A stretch of 21,768 nt of DNA from an uncultured Collinsella sp. (lineage in GTDB: Bacteria; Actinomycetota; Coriobacteriia; Coriobacteriales; Coriobacteriaceae), in NCBI GenBank assembly GCA_900549215.1, contig URNJ01000010.1, positions 1-21,768 of the forward strand. The letters run 5' to 3'. A program made the position numbers and the translations under genes. The notes beneath the pieces are model-generated. The model was not told the origin of the DNA. It saw only the letters and a list, made by a program, of their open reading frames with translations, and searched no databases. Shown in pieces: positions 7,159 to 14,001 of this stretch (position 1 is its first letter; the number at the start of each line of letters is the position of its first letter).

Positions 7159-8175
7159 TTACTCGGTGTCCTTCATGGGCGGCATGGGCTTCCAGTTGGG
7201 ATCCTTGATGATCTTGCGGGCGTCCTTCATGCCTCGGCGCAGCGCCGGAATGCCGGTCTTAAAGCACTTGTCGACCGCGGCCAAGCGAATGAATTCCTTG
7301 CAGAAGGTCGCGGCATTGCCCAGGCGGAACAGCATGGGGTGGTAGTCACCGTAGATCTGCATATAGCGAGCGAGGAAGCCTCGGTTGCGCATGATGTAGT
7401 AGCGGTTGGTGTCGCTCGTGGAGTTGAGCTGGCGCTTGCCGGCGATATCCCAGTTAGAGACGGCGCGGGCGCGCTTGAGCACTACGTCGGCAACAACGGC
7501 GGGGAAGTGTTGGCTGCCCACGTAGCCGTAGCAGGCATCGTCGCCGTAGATAAAGAAGCGCGCATCGGGCAGGCCAATCTTGTCGACCACGCGGCGCGAG
7601 AACATGCCGCCTTCAAAGCACAGCTGGTTCATGGTGCGGTAGCCCTCGGGACCCAGATCCCACTTGGCGATGGGGTTAGGGATGCCGAGCGAAAGGATGA
7701 GCTGGTACTGCCAAAAGAAGGCGCCGCCATCAAAGTCTAGGCGCGAACCCTGAATGACGTCGTAACGGTCGGTCCACTTGGCCAAGCGCTCGATGCCTTC
7801 GGGGATGACGAGCACGTCGTCGTCCATCACCCAGAACCACTGGGCGCCCAGGTCGTAGGCGCATTTAGTGCCGGCCGAGAAGCCGCCCGCACCGCCGCCG
7901 TTTTCGAGCTGCGGGGCGTAGATGACACGGTCGGTGCCGCCCTGTGCGTCGGGCTGCTCGGTGTCGAAGCCCCACAGGTTGGCCAGGCGCTCGTTGAATG
8001 CGGTGCACATGGCCTCGGTCTCGCGCGAATTCTCGTTATCGACAATCACGATGCGCCAGGGCGTTGCCGTGAGCTCGGTCATAGAGTCGAACAAGTTGGC
8101 CAGGAGTTCCTGGCGCTTGTACGTAACGACGACGATGGCGAGCTTGTCGATGGGGGCGGGAAGGGTTGAAGGCAT
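7159..8175 (-). CDS. GlfT2-like family 2 glycosyltransferase
   Basis: Cytoplasmic GT-A glycosyltransferase, 338 aa from the ATG at 8175 (AAAGGA about 11 bases upstream; longer starts add an unrelated-looking extension). The N-terminus LAIVVVTYKRQELLANLFDSM is a GT2 nucleotide-binding beginning. VIVDNENS and YAPQLENGGGAGGFSAGTK follow, then the metal-binding WVMDDDVLV, as in galactofuranosyl/rhamnosyl transferases of the GlfT2 type. Downstream, FEGGMFSRRVVDKIGLPD and FFIYGDDACYGYVG form the acceptor region with a candidate catalytic base. No membrane segment is seen. It lies tail to tail with the preceding gene and just downstream of the acyltransferase on the same strand. The sugar is probably a deoxyhexose or galactofuranose, but the exact donor cannot be read from sequence. 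Confidence 0.87.
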   Translation of the reverse strand: MPSTLPAPIDKLAIVVVTYKRQELLANLFDSMTELTATPWRIVIVDNENSRETEAMCTAFNERLANLWGFDTEQPDAQGGTDRVIYAPQLENGGGAGGFSAGTKCAYDLGAQWFWVMDDDVLVIPEGIERLAKWTDRYDVIQGSRLDFDGGAFFWQYQLILSLGIPNPIAKWDLGPEGYRTMNQLCFEGGMFSRRVVDKIGLPDARFFIYGDDACYGYVGSQHFPAVVADVVLKRARAVSNWDIAGKRQLNSTSDTNRYYIMRNRGFLARYMQIYGDYHPMLFRLGNAATFCKEFIRLAAVDKCFKTGIPALRRGMKDARKIIKDPNWKPMPPMKDTE

Positions 8176-8345
8176 GGGGCAATATATCCTTTCACGCGCG
8201 GTGGGCGAATGCTGCGCGGAAGCTATCGAATACGTCCTTGGGACTGTCCTATTGTAAAGGCTCGACGCACCTTGGCGGCAAGCTTTGAATAAAACGCAGG
8301 AACCTGCCACGGCTGTAGCGGCTTTAGCGTCTGACGGCAGCGTGT

Positions 8346-9476
8346 CTATTGCCGCTTGAGCTGGCGAGCGATAAGGCTTCTAACTGCATCGATGTTGAGG
8401 AGCGCTAAGGCAAAGACGATGCTAATGACGGTGCCCGTGATGATACATATAGCTGCCGGGCTGTTTTGGCTGACCAGTATGTTTGCGAGCAACGTATTGA
8501 ATACGGGACGCCACAGGCTACTGGTGAGCGACTGCATCACATAGAAACCGAGCGTGGCGGTCGATAAGGTGACGATGGCACCTGCAGTCCGCGAATTGCC
8601 TGAGGCACTGCGTCGGGTAGCCGCAAAGAGCAGGGAGGCGGCAGCGAGGGCAAACGAGATCAGCGAGGTCGATTTGTAGGAAAGGATTGCCATCGCCGTG
8701 AGGTTGTCGGTGAAGGAGAGCTCGCCTTCCAGGATGGTGACGAATGCCAAAACCGCTGCGAGCAACCGCGTGCCTAAGGCGCCCGCCCTGTCCGAATCCA
8801 TGGCGTCGGTTACGTCGCGGAGCAGCCCGCCAATCAAAAACGCGATTACGTACGTGGCGGCGCTCATGAACTTTTGGAGCCAGGAAAACTCGCCGGCGCT
8901 TGTCGCACTCATAGCGGCTAAATACCCGTTAACAACAAATGCGAGGATTCCAACGACGATGACCGCTGCCGTGTAGCTCCTCTTAGAGAGTCGACTCTTG
9001 GCCAGGCCAAACAGCGGCGCCATGAAGACCGTGGCGGCATAGACCCAGATAAACTCAAGGCCTAGCGTGTACCAGTAGTGCGTGTTGAGGGTAACATCGG
9101 GAATGGGGGAGACGACCGTGGACCAAACGAGTGCCACGAGGCAATAAAACGCAGTGGGCATAACGACCTTGCCAAGGCGCTGCGCCGTCCGTTGCATTTG
9201 CGACTTCCACGTTGCTCCACCGCTCCAAGCACGCGCGGCCGAGGCGATGAGAAAATAGCCCGAGATCATAAAGAAGACCTCGTTGGCCCAGCAGCCCAGC
9301 AAGTTAATAAAACCGAACACGCCGGAGTAGGGGAAGGTGGCGAGCGGCGCGTATTCCGGCACGCCGATGCAGGCGGCTTGGAAGGTCCACTGAAACGTGT
9401 GGAATATGGCAATCCCAGCGACCGCGACCAAGCGCAAGGCTTCGATGGATATGTTGCGTGCGGCTTTAGGCTGCAT
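8346..9476 (-). CDS. Membrane acyltransferase, acyltransferase_3 family
   Basis: Multi-pass membrane protein, 376 aa from the ATG at 9476 (AAAGGA 4-5 bases upstream). It begins RNISIEALRLVAVAGIAIFHTFQW, the usual RxxxLDxLR/xxxxxHxxxW opening with the conserved His in helix 1. LLGCWANEVFFMISGYFLIAS follows, the second family hallmark. About ten hydrophobic helices continue to the C-terminus. Family members transfer acetyl or other acyl groups to sugars of O-antigen, capsule or peptidoglycan at the membrane (OatA, WecH, NodX type). Position between glycosyltransferase genes implies that it decorates the same glycan. It reads with the glycosyltransferase at 7159-8175 on the minus strand, separated by 170 bp. 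Confidence 0.88.
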   Translation of the reverse strand: MQPKAARNISIEALRLVAVAGIAIFHTFQWTFQAACIGVPEYAPLATFPYSGVFGFINLLGCWANEVFFMISGYFLIASAARAWSGGATWKSQMQRTAQRLGKVVMPTAFYCLVALVWSTVVSPIPDVTLNTHYWYTLGLEFIWVYAATVFMAPLFGLAKSRLSKRSYTAAVIVVGILAFVVNGYLAAMSATSAGEFSWLQKFMSAATYVIAFLIGGLLRDVTDAMDSDRAGALGTRLLAAVLAFVTILEGELSFTDNLTAMAILSYKSTSLISFALAAASLLFAATRRSASGNSRTAGAIVTLSTATLGFYVMQSLTSSLWRPVFNTLLANILVSQNSPAAICIITGTVISIVFALALLNIDAVRSLIARQLKRQ

Positions 9477-9505
9477 GGCGTCCTTTCGTAGGTTGGGCTC
9501 CATAG

Positions 9506-9511
9506 ATTATA
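9506..9511 (-). promoter_or_regulatory. Possible -10 box for the acyltransferase gene
   Basis: A perfect TATAAT on the minus strand lies 30 bp before the acyltransferase start, in the short divergent gap with the glycosyltransferase at 9578. No good -35 is visible at 16-18 bp. The overlapping plus-strand TATAAA (9510-9515) could serve the other direction. Confidence 0.35.
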
Positions 9512-9577
9512 TAAACGCCCGCTGGTGCGCTGACCCTTTGATACCATGAAACGACAGGTATTTCCTAAGGAGCACAT

Positions 9578-10681
9578 TTGTCTACTAACGCCTCTGGCAG
9601 CCCTGTTCTGTCGCTGCTTATTCCCATTTACAATGTTCAGCGCTACCTGCGCGAGTGTATCGATTCTGCCCTGGCGCAGACGCTCAAGGATATTGAGATC
9701 ATCTGCATTAACGACGGGTCGACCGACAACTCGCCAGATATTATCCGCGAGTACATGGAGCGCGACCCCCGTGTAAAGATGATCGACAAGGCCAACAGCG
9801 GCTACGGCGACTCGATGAACCGCGGCCTGGAGATGGCACGCGGCGAGTACGTGGGTATCTTGGAGTCCGATGACTTTATGGCGTCCGACGCGCTGGAGAA
9901 GCTTGTGTCGGCGGCCGAGGGCTGCAATGCCGACTTTGCGAAGGCGAACTTTGACTTCTACTGGTCCAAGCCCGAGGAGCGCCGCTCGCTGCACGAGATG
10001 TTTAAGCCCAAAGACTGCGGCAAACCGGTGCACCCAAGCGACACGACACAGTTCTTTAAGCAAAAGCCCTCGATTTGGTCGGCCGTGTACCGTCGCGATT
10101 TTCTTGAGCGCAACGGCATTACGTTCCTGCCGACTCCGGGGGCATCCTTTCAGGACACGTCATTCGCCTTTAAGGTGATCGCGTGCGCCGATAAGGCTGT
10201 TTACCTGCATGATGCCGTGCTGTCGTATCGCCAGGACAACGAGAATTCCTCGGTCAATTCTTCGGCTAAGGTCTTTTGCGTCAATACCGAGTATGCCGAG
10301 ATTGAGCGTTGGATTCGAGAGGATTATGCCCGCGACCACGCAAGTGATGACGTCGCGCGCATGCTCAAGTTCAATCAGCTCATTAAGTACGATTCGTACA
10401 TGTGGAACTACGTGCGCCTGGCGCCTAAGTTCTATAAGGAGTTCCTGGTGCAGATGGCCAGGGAATTTCAGGCGGCCTTGGACGCGGGGGAGTTTTCGCT
10501 GGGCGACCTTAAGCCGTGGAAGCGTGCGAATCTCGCTGCCATCCTCAAAGATCCCGAGGGCTGGGTTGATGAGCACCCGAGCTTTGCGACGGACGGCGCC
10601 CTGGGGCGCGCCAAATACTACGCATCGGTTGGGGGCCCTGGCGTGGTCGCCGCCTTCCTCGTCGAATCGTTGAGGGGGTAG
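9578..10681 (+). CDS. Family 2 glycosyltransferase (copy A of a duplicated pair)
   Basis: GT-A glycosyltransferase, 367 aa, starting at a TTG preceded by AAGGAG at 5 bases. The catalytic domain occupies the first ~220 residues: LSLLIPIYNVQRYLRECIDS, DIEIICINDGSTDNS (UDP-sugar site), KANSGYGDSMNRGLEMARGE, and GILESDDFM with the metal-binding acidic cluster. The C-terminal ~140 residues, shared with the gene at 11803, probably position the acceptor. Members of this subfamily (EpsJ/WcaA-like) add single sugars to capsule or cell-wall polysaccharide repeat units on the inner face of the membrane. First gene of the plus-strand glycosyltransferase run; the next gene starts 6 bp after its stop. Its central coding segment is nearly identical to that of the 11803 gene. 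Confidence 0.9.
   Translation: MSTNASGSPVLSLLIPIYNVQRYLRECIDSALAQTLKDIEIICINDGSTDNSPDIIREYMERDPRVKMIDKANSGYGDSMNRGLEMARGEYVGILESDDFMASDALEKLVSAAEGCNADFAKANFDFYWSKPEERRSLHEMFKPKDCGKPVHPSDTTQFFKQKPSIWSAVYRRDFLERNGITFLPTPGASFQDTSFAFKVIACADKAVYLHDAVLSYRQDNENSSVNSSAKVFCVNTEYAEIERWIREDYARDHASDDVARMLKFNQLIKYDSYMWNYVRLAPKFYKEFLVQMAREFQAALDAGEFSLGDLKPWKRANLAAILKDPEGWVDEHPSFATDGALGRAKYYASVGGPGVVAAFLVESLRG
9743..9836 (+). repeat. 94 bp near-identical direct repeat, copy 1
   Basis: By direct reading, it differs from 11962-12055 at only two positions, both third-codon changes or similar (aagatG/A and gacaaG/A). Flanking coding sequence is clearly more divergent, which suggests recent gene conversion or strong constraint on this part of the donor-sugar site. 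Confidence 0.85.
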
Positions 10682-10687
10682 GTCGAC

Positions 10688-11728
10688 ATGGGAAATGCCT
10701 CGAGTCCTAAAGCTACGATTGTCGTCCCCGTTTACAACTCTGCGCGCTCCATTCAGCGATGCCTCGATTCGCTGTTGGCGCAGTCCGAGCGTTCGATTCA
10801 GGTTGTCTGCGTCAACGACGGTTCGACTGATGATTCGTTGAGCGCCTTGCGTCAGGTCGCACAGGCCGACGACCGTGTATTGGTGATTGACCAGGAAAAC
10901 GCGGGTGTCTCGTGCGCTCGAAATGCCGGTATCGATGCCGCCGAGGGCGAGACTGTCTTCTTTGTGGACGCCGACGATTACGTCGATGCCCTGACGGTCG
11001 AGCGCGTGCTGCATGCCATGGAGTCTGCAGATGCCGAGGCCGCCGTCTTTGGCGGCGTCTGTGAACCTGCCGATGCTGCCCCCAAACGTGTCCAGCAACT
11101 CATGAGCCCCAAAGCTGGTACCTTCGGCGCCCGTGATCCCCAACTGCTGTTCCATTCGAATGCGCAGCCCTATGCCTGCCGTGCGGCTTTTTCGCGCGAG
11201 CTGCTTAATCGCGAGAGTATTCGCTTTGCTCCCGACTTGGCCTTGGGCGAGGACGTTGTATTCCAGTTCGCAGCCTATGCGCTTGCCAACAAAACCGTTG
11301 TCATGCCGGACAAGTTCTATCACTACGTGATGGAGAGCGACTCGGCGACGCACGAGTTTAACAGTGACGAGGCCCGCGCCAAAAAGCTCGATGCTCATAT
11401 GAGGATGCTCGAGGAACTCTTGCAGGATTGGGCGGTCTACGGTCTTTTGGACCTGTGTCCCGGCGAGCTGATAACTTGGTTTTTGGACCTAATTGTGTTC
11501 GACCTTGCGCGCTTGGATGCCGATGACTTCCATCGCGTGGCGGCTCGCGTCAACATGGACCTCACGACGTTTTTGGGAACGGAGTGGGCGGATATGCCTG
11601 CTAAGGGCGCCGTTCGCCGTGTTGCCCACAAGCTCGTTGCAGCGACCTCGGGCGTTTCGATGACAGATGCCACGCTGTTCTATCTTTCGACCCGCGGTCT
11701 CAAAGCCTGCCTGGAGCGCTTTATCTAA
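10688..11728 (+). CDS. Family 2 glycosyltransferase
   Basis: GT-A enzyme, 346 aa, ATG at 10688 with a GAGGGGGTAGG purine-rich site overlapping the end of the previous gene, so the two are co-translated or at least co-transcribed. The opening ATIVVPVYNSARSIQRCLDSLLAQS, VVCVNDGSTDDS, NAGVSCARNAGIDAAEGE and FFVDADDYVD are textbook GT2 motifs. YACRAAFSRELL and LGEDVVFQF follow; the acidic ED pair in the latter is the usual candidate catalytic base region. It is distinct from the duplicated pair on either side. Likely adds one sugar in the surface-glycan repeat; specificity unknown. Confidence 0.9.
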   Translation: MGNASSPKATIVVPVYNSARSIQRCLDSLLAQSERSIQVVCVNDGSTDDSLSALRQVAQADDRVLVIDQENAGVSCARNAGIDAAEGETVFFVDADDYVDALTVERVLHAMESADAEAAVFGGVCEPADAAPKRVQQLMSPKAGTFGARDPQLLFHSNAQPYACRAAFSRELLNRESIRFAPDLALGEDVVFQFAAYALANKTVVMPDKFYHYVMESDSATHEFNSDEARAKKLDAHMRMLEELLQDWAVYGLLDLCPGELITWFLDLIVFDLARLDADDFHRVAARVNMDLTTFLGTEWADMPAKGAVRRVAHKLVAATSGVSMTDATLFYLSTRGLKACLERFI

Positions 11729-11762
11729 TTCCAAGCGCTGTCGCCCGCCGTAACTCGGCTGC

Positions 11763-11797
11763 TAAAATAACCCTGTTACACGCTATTCAACAGGAGG
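11763..11797 (+). promoter_or_regulatory. Candidate promoter and ribosome-site hairpin before the third glycosyltransferase
   Basis: TAAAAT (11763-11768) is a possible -10 with no clear -35. CCTGTT (11772-11777) can pair with AACAGG (11789-11794), which overlaps the AGGAGG ribosome site (11792-11797) of the TTG-started gene at 11803. Pairing would hide part of the ribosome site. The 74 bp gap is the only sizeable break inside the plus-strand run. Confidence 0.4.
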
Positions 11798-11802
11798 TTC
11801 TC

Positions 11803-12921
11803 TTGCAGAACTCTGATATCCCTAAAGTTTCGCTGCTTGTTCCCATCTGCAATGTTGAGCGCTATCTGCGCGAGTGCCTCGATTCCGCCGTTGCGCAGAC
11901 GCTCAAAGACATTGAGATCATTTGCATTAACGACGGTTCCACCGATAGCTCGCCGGATATCATCCGCGAGTACATGGAGCGCGACCCCCGTGTAAAGATA
12001 ATCGACAAAGCCAACAGCGGCTACGGCGACTCGATGAACCGCGGCCTGGAGATGGTGCGCGGTGAGTACGTGGGCATCCTTGAGTCCGACGACTTTATGT
12101 TTGAGGATTCGCTCCAAAAGCTGGTCGCCAAGGCCGATGCTGAGCATGCCGATGTGGTTAAGGGCGACTTTTACCTGTATTGGTCCACGCCCAGCGAGCG
12201 CCGTGAGCTGTTTGGAATTATCGACGAGCATATGACAGGCGCCGCGTATCGCCCCGTCGATCGCCCGGGCATCTTCTACCGCAAACCTTCCATTTGGTCG
12301 GCTATCTATCGGCGCGAGTTCCTCAACGACAATCAGATTCGGTTCCTTCCCACGCCGGGTGCCTCGTATCAGGACGCAGGCTTTAACTTTAAGGTTTGGG
12401 CTTGCGCCGAGCGTGCCGCGTTTATTGCGGACCCCATTTTGTGCTATCGCCAGGATAACGAGAAGAGCTCCGTTAATTCGCCCAACAAGGTGTTTTGCGT
12501 GTGCGACGAGTATGTCGAGATGCAGCGCTTTTTGGACGAGCGTCCCGAGCTCAAGGCTCAGCTTCAGGGCATTTTAATGCGCATGAAGGTCGATACGTAC
12601 CGTTGGAATGATGAGCGTCTGGTCGATGAATTGCGTGAGCAGTTTTGGGAGAAGGCCTCGCCCGAGCTTAAGGCCGATTGGGATGCTGGTCGCTTTGACC
12701 TGTCGCTGTTCGATCCGCGCGGCGAGACCGACTTGCGCCTGATGGTCAAGTCGCCCCGTGCCTATATCGATTCGCGCTTTGGCTTTAAGAAGCCGGGCAA
12801 GCTCAATACGTTTAAGCATTACTTTAAGATCGGTGGCCTGCCGCTGGTGTGGCGTGTGCTGACGTATCAGCGCACCTACGGCGACAACCCGCACCCTGAT
12901 GACGTTCCCGCCGCACAGTAG
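11803..12921 (+). CDS. Family 2 glycosyltransferase (copy B of a duplicated pair)
   Basis: 372 aa, TTG start 5 bases after AGGAGG. It is a clear paralogue of the gene at 9578 along its length: VSLLVPICNVERYLRECLDS, DIEIICINDGSTDSS, KANSGYGDSMNRGLEMVRGE, GILESDDFM, then KPSIWSAIYRREFL, RFLPTPGASYQDAGF and CYRQDNEKSSVNS in the same order. The C-terminal ~120 residues diverge, which may change the acceptor while keeping the donor. GT-A fold, cytoplasmic, acting at the inner membrane face on a lipid-linked glycan. It has its own leader and possibly its own promoter, and is followed 12 bp later by the next glycosyltransferase gene. Confidence 0.9.
   Translation: MQNSDIPKVSLLVPICNVERYLRECLDSAVAQTLKDIEIICINDGSTDSSPDIIREYMERDPRVKIIDKANSGYGDSMNRGLEMVRGEYVGILESDDFMFEDSLQKLVAKADAEHADVVKGDFYLYWSTPSERRELFGIIDEHMTGAAYRPVDRPGIFYRKPSIWSAIYRREFLNDNQIRFLPTPGASYQDAGFNFKVWACAERAAFIADPILCYRQDNEKSSVNSPNKVFCVCDEYVEMQRFLDERPELKAQLQGILMRMKVDTYRWNDERLVDELREQFWEKASPELKADWDAGRFDLSLFDPRGETDLRLMVKSPRAYIDSRFGFKKPGKLNTFKHYFKIGGLPLVWRVLTYQRTYGDNPHPDDVPAAQ
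11962..12055 (+). repeat. 94 bp near-identical direct repeat, copy 2
   Basis: Partner of 9743-9836, same orientation, about 2.2 kb apart, with two mismatches. A direct repeat of this length could let recombination delete or fuse the genes between. Confidence 0.85.
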
Positions 12922-12933
12922 GAGCGAGTGATT

Positions 12934-14001
12934 ATGGCTACCCCCAAGATTTCCGTTGTCGTTCCCATCTATAAAGTGGAGGAGTGCCTGGCCTGGTGCC
13001 TGGACTCCCTGCTTGCGCAGGACATGCCCGATTGGGAAGGCGTGCTGGTCAACGATGGCTCGCCGGACGGTTCGCGCGATATTGCGGCTGCCTATTGCGA
13101 AAAGGACGCGCGCTTTACGCTGGTTGATAAGGAGAACGGGGGCCTGTCGAGTGCACGTAATGCCGGCATTGCCGCGTCCACGGCGTCTATCGTCGCGTTT
13201 TTGGATTCCGACGACCGCTTTACGCCCGATGCATGCCGCGTGATCGTCGATACCTTTGAGCGCGAGGACTGCGACGTTTTGACCTTTGGCGCGAATCCGT
13301 ATCCGCTGGAGGCAGGGTATCCGTGGCTTAACTATGTGCTGAGCCCGCGCGATGTGTCGTTTGAAGGCTATAGCTCCGACCTGCTGTTTAAGGAAGCGTC
13401 TCGCCCCTTTGCATGGCGCACCGCTTGCAAGCGTGAGTTTTTGCTGGGCAACGGGATCGTGTTCGACGAAACCGTCAAGTATGGCGAGGACCAGGTCTTC
13501 GATTTTGCCGTGTACGGTCGCTCGCGCAAGACCGCGCTTATTTCGAACAGGCTGTACGACTACCGCGTGGCGCGCAAGGGCTCGCTCATGGACACCATGC
13601 GCTATGACGACGAGACGCGCCTGCTGGAGCACGTGAAGATTTACTCCGCGGTGCTGGCTGACTGGCAGCGCGACGGTCTCGATGTACAGCACGCCGATGA
13701 TCTGGCATATTTCCTGTGCGATCTGGTGCTTTACGACGCGCTCAGGTTGCTGGGCTCGGACTGTGGCAAGGTGTTTGCTGCCGTCGCCGCGGCCCTTGCC
13801 GGTTCTGCCGTAGGCAACGATGCCGCGCTCGCGCAATGTGCCCCGTCTGTTGCCGCTATGGTGCGTGCGGCGCTTACCAGCAAGGCCCCCAATGCCCGCG
13901 CATACAAAAAGCTCATGTTCGATTACGACGTCTTGAGGTTTGGGCGCCTGGGTGCCTGCAAACGCATGGCAGCGAACGCCCTGGGAAAGCGAGAAGTGTA
14001 G
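12934..14001 (+). CDS. Family 2 glycosyltransferase
   Basis: GT-A enzyme, 355 aa. The ATG at 12934 is preferred because AGGAG lies 9 bases upstream; an in-frame GTG at 12928 is only 3 bases from that site. Motifs: KISVVVPIYKVEECLAWCLD, VLVNDGSPDGS, ENGGLSSARNAGIAAS, FLDSDDRFTPDA (metal binding) and the ED pair in VKYGEDQVFDFAVYG. The C-terminal third is Ala-rich and helical and lacks membrane spans. Its stop codon touches the start of the next gene, indicating tight co-transcription. Probable role: adds one sugar in the same surface polysaccharide; donor not determinable. Confidence 0.9.
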   Translation: MATPKISVVVPIYKVEECLAWCLDSLLAQDMPDWEGVLVNDGSPDGSRDIAAAYCEKDARFTLVDKENGGLSSARNAGIAASTASIVAFLDSDDRFTPDACRVIVDTFEREDCDVLTFGANPYPLEAGYPWLNYVLSPRDVSFEGYSSDLLFKEASRPFAWRTACKREFLLGNGIVFDETVKYGEDQVFDFAVYGRSRKTALISNRLYDYRVARKGSLMDTMRYDDETRLLEHVKIYSAVLADWQRDGLDVQHADDLAYFLCDLVLYDALRLLGSDCGKVFAAVAAALAGSAVGNDAALAQCAPSVAAMVRAALTSKAPNARAYKKLMFDYDVLRFGRLGACKRMAANALGKREV

